Shown piece after piece: positions 6,777-14,018 of a DNA stretch of 21,370 bases. The DNA is taken from positions 1 to 21,370 of the forward strand of contig JAOTZF010000005.1 of the NCBI GenBank assembly GCA_029861485.1, in the 5' to 3' direction. A program made the translations under genes and the position numbers. The stretch comes from Thermoleophilia bacterium (lineage in GTDB: Bacteria > Actinomycetota > Thermoleophilia > Miltoncostaeales > Miltoncostaeaceae). Below the pieces are notes generated by a model. It was not told the DNA's origin. It worked only from the letters and a program-made list of their open reading frames with translations, and did no database searches. Within the stretch, counting starts at the first letter, position 1; every line of letters begins with the position of its first letter.

Positions 6777-7046
6777 TCAAGCGGCGTGACTGACCGGTCC
6801 CAGAACCTCGCGTACCGCGCCCGGGCCCTCTCGAAGCATCTTTGCCGCGCGCTTCGCGGCGGTCGCACGCTCAAAGGCCGCACGAGCGCCTACCGCGTCT
6901 CCTGCGCGTAGGCGCTCACGGGCCTCGTCTGATGCGGCGTCCGCTATGCGCTGGGTTCGCTCAGCCAGTCGAGCGTTTCGTCCGGTCTTGACCGGCGCTT
7001 CGCCAACGTCGAGGTGGAGCTGTCTCAGTGATCTCTTCGAACGCAT
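6777..7046 (-). CDS. small SOS-controlled protein candidate, unknown function
   Basis: An 89-residue basic protein, not recognised. Residues 22-75 are predicted helical. The stretch ERLRAGDAVGARAAFERATA resembles one TPR-like helical hairpin (G-D-x3-A-x3-F-x-x-A). There are no cysteines, signal peptide or membrane segment, so it is unlike the membrane-bound SOS division inhibitors DivS or Rv2719c. The ATG at 7044-7046 lacks a ribosome site and lies inside a perfect GAAC-N4-GTTC palindrome; a second such palindrome lies 36 bases upstream. CAGTAT at 7053-7058 sits six bases before the ATG, consistent with a leaderless start. Codons such as AGA, CGA and GCA are used more than in neighbouring genes. 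It is convergent with the 170-residue gene and lies downstream of the K+ channel. Confidence 0.65.
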   Translation of the reverse strand: MRSKRSLRQLHLDVGEAPVKTGRNARLAERTQRIADAASDEARERLRAGDAVGARAAFERATAAKRAAKMLREGPGAVREVLGPVSHAA

Positions 7047-7050
7047 GTTC
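7039..7050. promoter_or_regulatory. SOS box (LexA operator candidate), proximal
   Basis: GAACGCATGTTC fits the Gram-positive/actinobacterial SOS box GAAC-N4-GTTC without mismatch, and the flanks extend it to TCGAAC-N4-GTTCG. It covers the start codon and expected transcription start of the 89-residue gene, so a bound repressor would block initiation. Confidence 0.75.
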
Positions 7051-7052
7051 GT

Positions 7053-7058
7053 ATACTG
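7053..7058 (-). promoter_or_regulatory. candidate -10 element of the SOS-controlled gene
   Basis: On the minus strand CAGTAT occupies -12 to -7 relative to the A of the ATG at 7046. It keeps the A at position 2 and the T at position 6 of the -10 consensus, and lies between the two SOS boxes. Confidence 0.4.
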
Positions 7059-7074
7059 CCATGGTCATCGGACA

Positions 7075-7086
7075 GAACACGTGTTC
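7075..7086. promoter_or_regulatory. SOS box (LexA operator candidate), distal
   Basis: GAACACGTGTTC is a fully palindromic 12-mer of the GAAC-N4-GTTC class, followed by GA on the plus strand as in the extended consensus. If the downstream gene is transcribed from a leaderless promoter with its -10 at 7053-7058, this box covers the -35 position (7076-7081). Centre-to-centre distance to the proximal box is 36 bases. Confidence 0.75.
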
Positions 7087-7092
7087 GATCAG

Positions 7093-8163
7093 CTAGGCGT
7101 CGTCGTCCTCGGCCTTGTTGGAGTGGAGGAAGACGATCCGATCGCCTGCCTCGGTGCGCTGAGCGCGGGAGTCGTCGAAGCGCAGCAGCTCGCCGCGACG
7201 GACGATCGCAACGACCAGCTGGTCGTTGCGAAGGTCGGAGAGGGAGCCGATCTCGTCGTGCGCAAGGGGGCGCTCGCCGATATCGAGACCCTCGCCGAGG
7301 GTCGCCAGCTCCTCGAGGACGCGAACCAGGCGGGGAGCGCGCGTCGCGAGTCCCAGCAGTCGGCCGGCAGCCTCGGACGAGGTGATCACCGAGTTCGCGC
7401 CGCTCTGCCGCAGCAGCTGCGCATTCTCGGCCTCGCGAGCGGCGGCGACCAGCGTGATGCCGCGGTTGAGCTGACGGGCGGTGAGCGTGATCAGCACCGC
7501 CGAGTCATCGGCCTGCGGTGCGACGACGATCGCTTTGGCCTTTTGGATGCCGGCGTCCTCGAGCACCGCCGTGCTCGAGGCGTTGCCGAGGATGCCGACC
7601 AGGCCGCTGGAGTTCGCCTCGGCGATTGCCTCGGGGCGACTGTCGATCACGACGATCTGACTCGGATCGACCTCCTGAGCGGTGAGCACGCGGACAGCGC
7701 TCTTACCCTTAACGCCGTAACCGGCGATGATGTAGTGGTCTTTCACGTGTGCCCTCCAGCGGCGCTCGCGGTAACGCTCACGGGTGCGCTCCGTGAGAAC
7801 CTCCAGCGTCGTGCCAACGAGTACGATCAGGAAGATCACCCGCGCCGGCGTCACGAAGAAGATTGTCGCGAGCCGCGCTGAGTCGGATGTTGGGACGATA
7901 TCGCCGTAGCCGGCGGTCGTGATGCTCACGGTGGAGTAGTAGAAGACCTCCAGCACACCGACCGAGTTACCTTGCGGATCGATGTATCCGTCGCGGTTTA
8001 CCCACGCTACCGCGGCCACGAAGACGATCAGGGCAAGGGCAAGGGCCATCCGGCGCCCGATCGCGACCGTCGGCGACAGCTCGTGGCGGGGAATGCTCAG
8101 ACCGGGGGTCTCGGGCAACTTGCGCCCGAGGCGCAGGCGATCACGAAGGGACTTCTGCTCCAC
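7093..8163 (-). CDS. two-helix potassium channel with RCK (TrkA-N/TrkA-C) domain
   Basis: A 356-residue ion channel subunit. The frame extends upstream to 8391 but those residues overlap the UPF0182 gene and look like non-coding sequence. GTG 8161-8163 gives a sensible N-terminus (VEQKSLRDRL) and has a TAGCGT -10-like hexamer eight bases upstream (8172-8177). Helix one is at about residues 38-54. The pore helix and selectivity filter STVSITTAGYGD end at residue 88, and helix two spans about 96-118. After a basic linker, YIIAGYGVKGKSA (about 144-156) is the nucleotide-binding Rossmann start of an RCK-N domain, and the last 80 residues form an RCK-C domain. This is the MthK/Kch architecture. 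The filter has Ala where TVGYGD has Val. Confidence 0.88.
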   Translation of the reverse strand: MEQKSLRDRLRLGRKLPETPGLSIPRHELSPTVAIGRRMALALALIVFVAAVAWVNRDGYIDPQGNSVGVLEVFYYSTVSITTAGYGDIVPTSDSARLATIFFVTPARVIFLIVLVGTTLEVLTERTRERYRERRWRAHVKDHYIIAGYGVKGKSAVRVLTAQEVDPSQIVVIDSRPEAIAEANSSGLVGILGNASSTAVLEDAGIQKAKAIVVAPQADDSAVLITLTARQLNRGITLVAAAREAENAQLLRQSGANSVITSSEAAGRLLGLATRAPRLVRVLEELATLGEGLDIGERPLAHDEIGSLSDLRNDQLVVAIVRRGELLRFDDSRAQRTEAGDRIVFLHSNKAEDDDA

Positions 8164-8274
8164 GATGATGGACGCTAGCGCTCGCCGACGCCATGCGGCG
8201 AAACAGGGATTGCGCGCTTGTGAGATCGAGGGCCCCAGGGACCAAGCTCCGGCGCCCGACGGGGCGCGGATCGC

Positions 8275-8320
8275 TAGCCTCTCTGCCGTGGTAGCGCGTT
8301 CCGACTGGTCATGGGCCTGA
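8275..8320 (+). promoter_or_regulatory. candidate promoter and 10-codon leader ORF before the UPF0182 gene
   Basis: TAGCCT (8275-8280) fits the -10 pattern and is followed seven bases later by GTG 8288. That GTG opens a ten-codon ORF (VVARSDWSWA) ending in TGA at 8318-8320. The ORF overlaps the ATG of the UPF0182 gene (8311) in another frame. The UPF0182 start itself has no ribosome site, so the leader could feed ribosomes to it by termination-reinitiation. Speculative. Confidence 0.3.
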
Positions 8321-11300
8321 ACGCCCGCAGGCTCGCCATAACCGCGGCTGCGATCGCGGTCGCGCTGATCGTGGCGCGCGTGGTGGTCCACTACGCCGCC
8401 GAGATCACGATCAAGACGTCGTTCTACGACGCGTTGGGGATGGGCGGCGCCTATGCGACGCGCTGGCAGACGTCCGTCATCCTTGCGGTGGTCGGCGTGG
8501 TGGCCGCCGTGATCCTGTCGTTGCCGATGCTCTACCTGCTGCGGCGGCCGGCCGATGACGCGGCGTCCGGCGAGGCACCGCTGATTCCGGACAACCCGGA
8601 TGACATCAACTGGGACGGGCCTGTGCCCGAGCCCGAGGACCCGAGCACGCCGGGTGTGACCCCTGACGCCCTTCGTCAGGGCCTCCGCATCGGCTGGCTG
8701 GTGACTCTTGCGCTCCTCATCGGGATCCTCGCACCGGGCCTTACGCAGATGCGCGACGAACTCCTTGCCGCGTTCAACAGCACGGCCTTCGGCGTCGACG
8801 ACCCCATCTTCGGCCGCGACGTCTCCTTCTTCGTCTTCACCGAGCCCGCCATCAGCGGAGTTGTGGCCCTGGTGACGGGTGCCCTCGCCCTCGCGACGAT
8901 CGCCAGCGTCGCGGCAGGGATAGCCCTCTGGGTCACCGAGCGCCGCGTCGGCAGCTGGCTCGAGTCGCGGGTGATCCTCGAGCGCACGCAGACCGTGGGG
9001 TTCGCTCTCGGAGGCCTGTTCCTACTGGGGCTTTCGATCTCCCTTTGGATGTCCCGGTACCAGATGACGATCGGCGGAGACGACGTCATCGCGGGCGCGG
9101 GCGCGGCAGCGCGCGATATCGACATCCCGACTCGGGCGGTGGGTGCGCTGCTACTCGCGGTGCTGTCGATCGGGATCATCGCGCTCGCGGCTCCGGGGCT
9201 GCGCCGCCGATTCGAGAAGGTCCAGATTCGCGAGGCGGCACTTGCCGCCACCGCAGCGTGGGGTGTCGCGGCGCTGGCCCTGGTGGTCTTCGCGACGCCC
9301 TGGTGGGTCGTGCTCCTCGTGCCGATCGGCGTGGCCGGGGGCATCCTCTACCGCAGCGCGTCACCGCAACTGAGACACCTCACCCCGGCGTGGTCGCTGC
9401 CGGCGTTCGCCGCGGCCACCGGAATCATCGTGAGCGCGCTCGGGCCCGCCGGGGCGGCGCTGAACGACGCGGTGGTCCTGCGAGGCTCCAAACTCCAGGT
9501 CGAGCAGGAGAATATCGCCGCCACGCTCGAGTCGACCCGCCGCGCCACCGGCATCGACCAGGCGGAGCAGACTGACGCGCCGTACCGTCGGAACGGCGTT
9601 ACCCGGGCCGCCATCCTTGAGACCCCAGCATCGGTTAGCTCGCTGCGCTTTCTGGATACCGGGCCCACCCTTGAGGCCTGCTCGCGCCTTCAGGTCGTGA
9701 ACCTGTCGTACACCTGCAACGACGTGGACGTCGATCGCTACGAGCTCGACGGCGAGCGTCGCACGGTGTTCGTGATGGGTCGCGAGATCGACTACACGCG
9801 GGCCCCCGACTTCCAGCGTCGCCACTTCACCTTCACGCATGGTTTCGGCCTCATCGCGGCGCCGGTGAACGAGATCGACGAGAGCGGCCGCCCGCGGTGG
9901 ATCGCCGGCTCGATCCCCCAGCAGGGCCAGCTGCCGATCGAGGAGCCGCGCATCTACTTCGGGGCGCAGCGCGGTACCGATTGGGCAATGGTGAACACCA
10001 CCCAGCGGGTCTTCGACGGCACCCGCGAGAACGTGCAGGTGGAGTGGAACGGCAGCACGGGCATCCGCGTCGGCTCGGGATGGAAGAGGCTGGCCATGAC
10101 CGAGTTCCTGGGCGGCCTGCCGTTCATCGGGGGCGGGCGCGAGGTGTGGAATGCGACCTCCGGCCGGCCCGCCGACTCCGACAGCGAGCTGCTGCTCTAC
10201 CGGGACATCAGCACGCGGGTGAACGAACTGGCGCCCTTCCTCTCGGTCGATCGGGATCCGTACTTCGTCGCGGCCGACGGCGAGCTCTGGGTCATGGCGA
10301 ACGCCTATACCGAGACGGATCGCTACCCGTACAGCGCCGACTTCGGAGGTATCAACTACCGGCGCCAGGCGGCGGTGGCGGTGATGAACGCCTACACCGG
10401 CAAGACCGTCCTCTACGCACTCGACGGCGATCCGATCATTTCCACTTGGCGGAAGGTGTACCCGGAGCTGTTCACCGACTTCTCCGAGATGCCGGAGTCC
10501 ATTCAGGCGCACCTGCGCTACGGCGAGGCCCTCTTCGACCTGCAGGCGCGCGCTCTCGAGCGCTTTCACGTCGAGGACCCCTCCGTCTTCTTCTCCGGCG
10601 ATCAGGCCTGGGCCATCACCGAGGAAAGCTCCGGGCAGGGGGAAGAGGGCAGCCGGGTGCTGTCGCCGGCTCGCTACACCTACGCCGTGCTGCCCGGTGC
10701 CCAGGACGAGCGTTTCGTCGCCATCAGAGCGTTCAAACCCCGTGTCCAAGGGCGCGGAATCGGGTTCACCGGGTGGCTTGCGGTCTCGAACGAGCCCGAT
10801 GACTTCGGTCGCCTGACCCTGCTCGAGTTCCCGATCGGGGGCGCGGATCCGCTCGTCGCGATCGACACCTTCACGAGTAACGTGTCCCGTGACCGCGAGC
10901 TGTCGGCCGAGCTCGGCGTACGCGGCGATCGGGTGCTTCGCGGCAACACGATCGTCGTACCGATCGGGGAGGGTGTGCTGTACGTGCAGCCGCTCTACCT
11001 CGACGCACCTCAGGGTGACTCGCTGCCGTTGCTGTGGCAGGTCGTTGTGAGCTTCGGTGACGACGAGGTGCACGTCGAGAGCAGCTTCGAAGAGGCGCTC
11101 GCCCAGGCTCTACGGGCCCGAGGCGGCGGCGGTGACAGGGCGGAGGGTCCGAACGCCACGACCGGGGACGAGACGGTGGACGAGCTGGTTCGCCGTGCTG
11201 CCAGCGAGTTCCGAGCCTACCGGAAGGCGTTCGGAGACGGCGAGTTCGAGGAGGCCGCGCGCCGCCTCGAGGCCTTCCAGCGAGCCCTTGATGCCGCTGA

Positions 11301-11430
11301 GCGCGCGTCGGGCGGGAGTCCACCGGCCGACGCGTCGAGCAGCACTCCGCTGCCAGACCCGGCCGCGAATGGCGACGCGCCGGCGGCGGCCGAGGAGGGC
11401 GTTCCGGCACCGGCTCCGAGCGATGGGTGA
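8311..11430 (+). CDS. UPF0182 family large membrane protein
   Basis: A 1039-residue protein of the actinobacterial/cyanobacterial UPF0182 (COG1615) family, whose biochemical role is unknown. The N-terminal 390 residues hold about seven or eight transmembrane helices, the first at 10-30. The family's TSFYDALG (compare WFDELG) block follows helix one, and ILERTQ and FGVDDPIFGRDVSFFVF precede later helices. After QVEQENIAATLESTRRATGI (about 395-414) comes a large extracytoplasmic domain with QVVNLSYTCNDVDVDRY, FTHGFGLIAAPVN and GDRVLRGNTIVVPIGEGVLYVQPLYL, all matching the family's conserved order. The C-terminal ~110 residues are a helical segment and a Pro/Ala/Ser-rich tail. ATG 8311 gives a normal N-terminus. 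Confidence 0.93.
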   Translation: MGLNARRLAITAAAIAVALIVARVVVHYAAEITIKTSFYDALGMGGAYATRWQTSVILAVVGVVAAVILSLPMLYLLRRPADDAASGEAPLIPDNPDDINWDGPVPEPEDPSTPGVTPDALRQGLRIGWLVTLALLIGILAPGLTQMRDELLAAFNSTAFGVDDPIFGRDVSFFVFTEPAISGVVALVTGALALATIASVAAGIALWVTERRVGSWLESRVILERTQTVGFALGGLFLLGLSISLWMSRYQMTIGGDDVIAGAGAAARDIDIPTRAVGALLLAVLSIGIIALAAPGLRRRFEKVQIREAALAATAAWGVAALALVVFATPWWVVLLVPIGVAGGILYRSASPQLRHLTPAWSLPAFAAATGIIVSALGPAGAALNDAVVLRGSKLQVEQENIAATLESTRRATGIDQAEQTDAPYRRNGVTRAAILETPASVSSLRFLDTGPTLEACSRLQVVNLSYTCNDVDVDRYELDGERRTVFVMGREIDYTRAPDFQRRHFTFTHGFGLIAAPVNEIDESGRPRWIAGSIPQQGQLPIEEPRIYFGAQRGTDWAMVNTTQRVFDGTRENVQVEWNGSTGIRVGSGWKRLAMTEFLGGLPFIGGGREVWNATSGRPADSDSELLLYRDISTRVNELAPFLSVDRDPYFVAADGELWVMANAYTETDRYPYSADFGGINYRRQAAVAVMNAYTGKTVLYALDGDPIISTWRKVYPELFTDFSEMPESIQAHLRYGEALFDLQARALERFHVEDPSVFFSGDQAWAITEESSGQGEEGSRVLSPARYTYAVLPGAQDERFVAIRAFKPRVQGRGIGFTGWLAVSNEPDDFGRLTLLEFPIGGADPLVAIDTFTSNVSRDRELSAELGVRGDRVLRGNTIVVPIGEGVLYVQPLYLDAPQGDSLPLLWQVVVSFGDDEVHVESSFEEALAQALRARGGGGDRAEGPNATTGDETVDELVRRAASEFRAYRKAFGDGEFEEAARRLEAFQRALDAAERASGGSPPADASSSTPLPDPAANGDAPAAAEEGVPAPAPSDG

Positions 11431-11587
11431 CGAGCCCGAGGTGGGCCACCCGCTCGCGGGGCGCCTGCTTCAGGCGACGCCCATACTTCCGGCGCGTGAC
11501 GTCGAGGCCGGCGCGGCCTCCTATCGCGAGAACCTCGGCTTCCGCATCGTGCAGGTCGAGAAGGGGCACGGCGTCAGCCGCTGCTGA
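11423..11587 (+). pseudogene. truncated VOC (glyoxalase/bleomycin-resistance) domain remnant
   Basis: A 54-residue ORF that begins at an ATG overlapping the UPF0182 stop. QATPILPARDVEAGAASYREN, then LGFRIVQVEKGHGVSRC, is the first beta-alpha-beta unit of a VOC domain: ATPILPVRDV-x-x-A-x-x-FYR-x-x-LGF is its usual start. The ORF then hits TGA, whereas VOC proteins need about 115-130 residues to complete two such modules. No other frame downstream continues the fold. Its last 14 bases overlap the end of the minus-strand gene of the nhaA unit, so a recombination or deletion junction near 11575-11590 is likely. It may not make a stable protein. Confidence 0.6.
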
Positions 11588-11864
11588 GCTCACTCTCCGG
11601 GTCGCAGCGTCGATCCACAGTGCGCCACTGCGCATGGTGAAGGGGTGCGCCGCACTCGGTAGGCCCGACGACCGTGCCCTCGGCTATGGCTCCGAGTTCG
11701 GCGATCTTCATCTTGGCCCGGCAGATGGGCTGGTTCGCATCAGCGAAGGCGTCCTCCGCGTGAGCGATCGCGGAGTCGGCGGATGCGGCGACGACGACGA
11801 CCTCCGACAGTTGGAAGGGTCCGTCCCAGCCGCTGGTCACCGCAAAGAGCCTCAGGTCCCTCAT
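11574..11864 (-). CDS. small protein translationally coupled to NhaA, unknown function
   Basis: A 96-residue protein, not recognised. Its ATG (11862-11864) overlaps the NhaA stop as ATGA, a standard sign of coupled translation in one mRNA. The N-terminus LRLFAVTSGWDGPFQLSEVVVV alternates as beta strands. It is followed by a helix SADSAIAHAEDAFADAN and a third segment KMKIAELGAIAEGTVVGP, giving a compact ferredoxin-like alpha/beta pattern. Three cysteines are present (ICRAK, TECGAP, RRCDPE). There is no signal peptide or membrane helix, so it is probably cytosolic. A regulatory role on the antiporter is possible but only suggested by the coupling. Confidence 0.7.
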   Translation of the reverse strand: MRDLRLFAVTSGWDGPFQLSEVVVVAASADSAIAHAEDAFADANQPICRAKMKIAELGAIAEGTVVGPTECGAPLHHAQWRTVDRRCDPESELSSG

Positions 11865-13234
11865 GCCGGCTCGGTCTCCAGTCGCGTGGCGCTGTTCTTC
11901 GAGATGAGCCGCAGGATCACCGCACCGAGCAGGCCGGCCAGAATCGATCCGGCGAGGATGCCGAACTTCGCCTCGTCGATGAGAGCCGGGTCGGTATAGG
12001 CCAGTCCGGCCACGAAGATGGCGACGGTGAAGCCGATACCGGCGAGCGCGCCGACTCCTAGGAGGTGGAACCAGGTCACACCGGCGGGAAGCTCCGCGAC
12101 ACGGATCTTCGTCGCGGCGTACGAGCCGAGGAAGATGCCGAGCGTCTTGCCGACGAGCAGTCCCACAACCACCCCGAGCGTGATCCGGCTGGAGAGCGCC
12201 GCGGAGACGCTGTCGCCGCTGATCACGATCCCTGCCTCGGCCAGAGCAAACAGCGGCAGGATCACGAAGCTGCTCCATGGGTGCAGGTGGTGCTCGTAGC
12301 GCTCGAGCATCGGGACGGACTCCCGCCCGAGGGTCTGTATGCGCTGCCAACGCCCGATCTCTGCGCTGTGCTCGGCGACTCCGCCCTCCAGATCTTCGAT
12401 GATCGAGGCCGCCTCGGGGCACGCCGAGCGGTCGCCCCGCTTGGAGTACACCGGCATCAGGAGGCCGATCGCCACTCCTGCGATCGTCGGGTGTACGCCG
12501 GACTGCTGCACCGCGGCCCAGACCCCGAAGCCGAGAACGAGATAGGGAACCCAGCTGTAGACGTGGATCCTGACAATCGCGTAGATCGCCAGCAGCCCTA
12601 CGACGGCGGCGCCGAGCCAGGCGACCTCGACACCTCCGCTGTAGAAGATCGCGATCACGGCGATGGCGCCGATGTCGTCCACTACGGCCACCGCGAGAAG
12701 AAAGGCCGCGAGCTGGTTCGGCACGTGCTTGCTCAGCAGCGAGATGGCGCCGACGGCGAAGGCGATGTCGGTCGCCATCGGTATGCCCCAGCCTGTGAGC
12801 GCCGCGCCGTCACCGGCCGCGATCATCACGAACAGCAGCGCAGGCAGGACCATCCCGCCAACGGCGGCGAAGACCGGTAGCAGAGCCACCCGGCGCTCCT
12901 TGAGCTCGCCAACGGTGAGCTCGCGCTTGATCTCCATCCCGACGACGAAGAAGAAGATGGCCATGAGGCCGTCCACCACCAAGTGGCGCAGATCGGTCGT
13001 GGCCTCGACTCCACCGACCGAGATGAAGCTGATCTCGGCGCGCCAGAAGTCCTCGTAGTGCGCCGTCGCGACGTTCGCCCAGATCAGCGCCACGACGGCG
13101 GCGACTCCGAGCACCATGCCGCCAGCCGACTCCGTGAGGAGGAACTCCTGGAGCGGGCTGATCAGTCTGCGGCGCGGTCCTTCGGGCAGGGCTGCCCGAG
13201 GGCCCGCGCTCGTGGGGTCCTTCGCGGTCGTCAC
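11861..13234 (-). CDS. nhaA: Na+/H+ antiporter NhaA
   Basis: A 457-residue inner-membrane sodium/proton antiporter. I start at GTG 13232-13234 since upstream codons lie in the promoter region. A TATCCT -10-like hexamer sits at 13243-13248 (minus strand), eight bases before it, and no ribosome site is seen. PMATDIAFAVGAISLL carries D156 (equivalent to D133 of E. coli NhaA). VAVVDDIGAIAVIAIFY carries D186/D187, the D163/D164 ion-binding pair. FFFVVGMEIKREL and the late segments GIGFTVAIFVAGLAY and AKFGILAGS are also family blocks. About 11-12 hydrophobic segments are visible. It is divergent from bioY and shares ATGA with the small gene downstream. Confidence 0.94.
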   Translation of the reverse strand: MTTAKDPTSAGPRAALPEGPRRRLISPLQEFLLTESAGGMVLGVAAVVALIWANVATAHYEDFWRAEISFISVGGVEATTDLRHLVVDGLMAIFFFVVGMEIKRELTVGELKERRVALLPVFAAVGGMVLPALLFVMIAAGDGAALTGWGIPMATDIAFAVGAISLLSKHVPNQLAAFLLAVAVVDDIGAIAVIAIFYSGGVEVAWLGAAVVGLLAIYAIVRIHVYSWVPYLVLGFGVWAAVQQSGVHPTIAGVAIGLLMPVYSKRGDRSACPEAASIIEDLEGGVAEHSAEIGRWQRIQTLGRESVPMLERYEHHLHPWSSFVILPLFALAEAGIVISGDSVSAALSSRITLGVVVGLLVGKTLGIFLGSYAATKIRVAELPAGVTWFHLLGVGALAGIGFTVAIFVAGLAYTDPALIDEAKFGILAGSILAGLLGAVILRLISKNSATRLETEPA

Positions 13235-13336
13235 CGCCCCTAAGGATAACCAGGCGGCGATACCAACTTCAGCGCGCGGCCCTCGGCGACGGTAGGGTGC
13301 CCGCATTCGTCAGTCGAGAGGGAGAGAGCAGCAACT
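13235..13336. promoter_or_regulatory. divergent nhaA/bioY promoter region
   Basis: TATCCT on the minus strand (13243-13248) serves nhaA. TAGGGT on the plus strand (13293-13298) would start bioY transcription near A13305, leaving a leader of about 32 bases. That leader contains the GAGAGGGAGAGAG purine ribosome site before ATG 13337. No biotin-repressor palindrome was recognised. Confidence 0.45.
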
Positions 13337-14008
13337 ATGCAGGTCCTACGCTCGGGAACGCTCATCGAGCAACTTCTGCCACGGATCGACTTCCAGAATG
13401 CCGCCGACAGCCGCGATGCGACAATCGTTCGCGACCTGGTGCTCGTCTCGGCAGGGGTTGTGCTGGTGGCGCTCTGCGCCCAGATCACGATTCCATGGCA
13501 TCCAGTGCCGCTGACCGGTCAGACGTTCGCTGTGCTGCTCGTGGGCGGCCTCTACGGCATGGTCCGCGGAACGATCACGCTCGCGGCCTATTTCGCGATC
13601 GGGTTGCTCGGCATCGGTGTCTTCGCGGACGGAAACAACGGCTGGGATTACATCCAGGGCCCGACAGGCGGATACCTCGTCGGCTTCATCGTGGCGGCGG
13701 GCTTCGTCGGCTTCATGGCCGAGCGAGGCCTCGACCGCAAGGTCGTTCCCATGATCGGTGCGCTGCTCATCGCCACTGCGATCATCTATCTGCTCGGAGC
13801 CTGGTGGCTTGCCGACTGGGAGGTTCCGAGCACAGGCGAGCGCTTGGGCTGGTCGGCCGCGTACACCTCCGGCGTGGAGCCCTTCATCCTGGGCGACCTG
13901 GCAAAACTGGCGGCCGTCGCCGGGCTCCTGCCGGTGGGCTGGAAGATCGCCGAGAAGCTCGGCCTCTACTCGAGGAAGCCCGACGACCCGTCGCCCGGGG
14001 TCGTCTAG
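13337..14008 (+). CDS. bioY: biotin transporter BioY (ECF substrate-binding component)
   Basis: A 223-residue integral membrane protein with six hydrophobic helices. It binds biotin and works alone or with an ECF energy-coupling module. The signature QITIPWHPVPLTGQTFAVLL (residues 49-68) and GPTGGYLVGF (108-117) are diagnostic for BioY. ATG 13337 follows a purine-rich ribosome site. The N-terminal 30 residues are an extra hydrophilic extension. No bioMN or ECF transporter genes follow, so the partner ATPase/EcfT would be encoded elsewhere. A six-helix membrane protein starts 11 bases after its stop. Confidence 0.93.
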   Translation: MQVLRSGTLIEQLLPRIDFQNAADSRDATIVRDLVLVSAGVVLVALCAQITIPWHPVPLTGQTFAVLLVGGLYGMVRGTITLAAYFAIGLLGIGVFADGNNGWDYIQGPTGGYLVGFIVAAGFVGFMAERGLDRKVVPMIGALLIATAIIYLLGAWWLADWEVPSTGERLGWSAAYTSGVEPFILGDLAKLAAVAGLLPVGWKIAEKLGLYSRKPDDPSPGVV

Positions 14009-14018
14009 ACCGGCGCTC

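Noticed and set aside
6946..7881. 311-residue plus-strand ORF crossing the SOS boxes
   Set aside because: Antisense to the K+ channel RCK domain and to the 89-residue gene; no domain and no ribosome site.
8164..8391. N-terminal extension of the K+ channel to an ATG at 8391
   Set aside because: It would overlap the UPF0182 start by 81 bases and adds residues with no channel-like character; GTG 8163 fits better.
9361..11073. 570-residue minus-strand ORF
   Set aside because: Antisense to the well-conserved UPF0182 gene; Arg/His/Val-rich translation with no domain. Long antisense frames are expected at this GC content.
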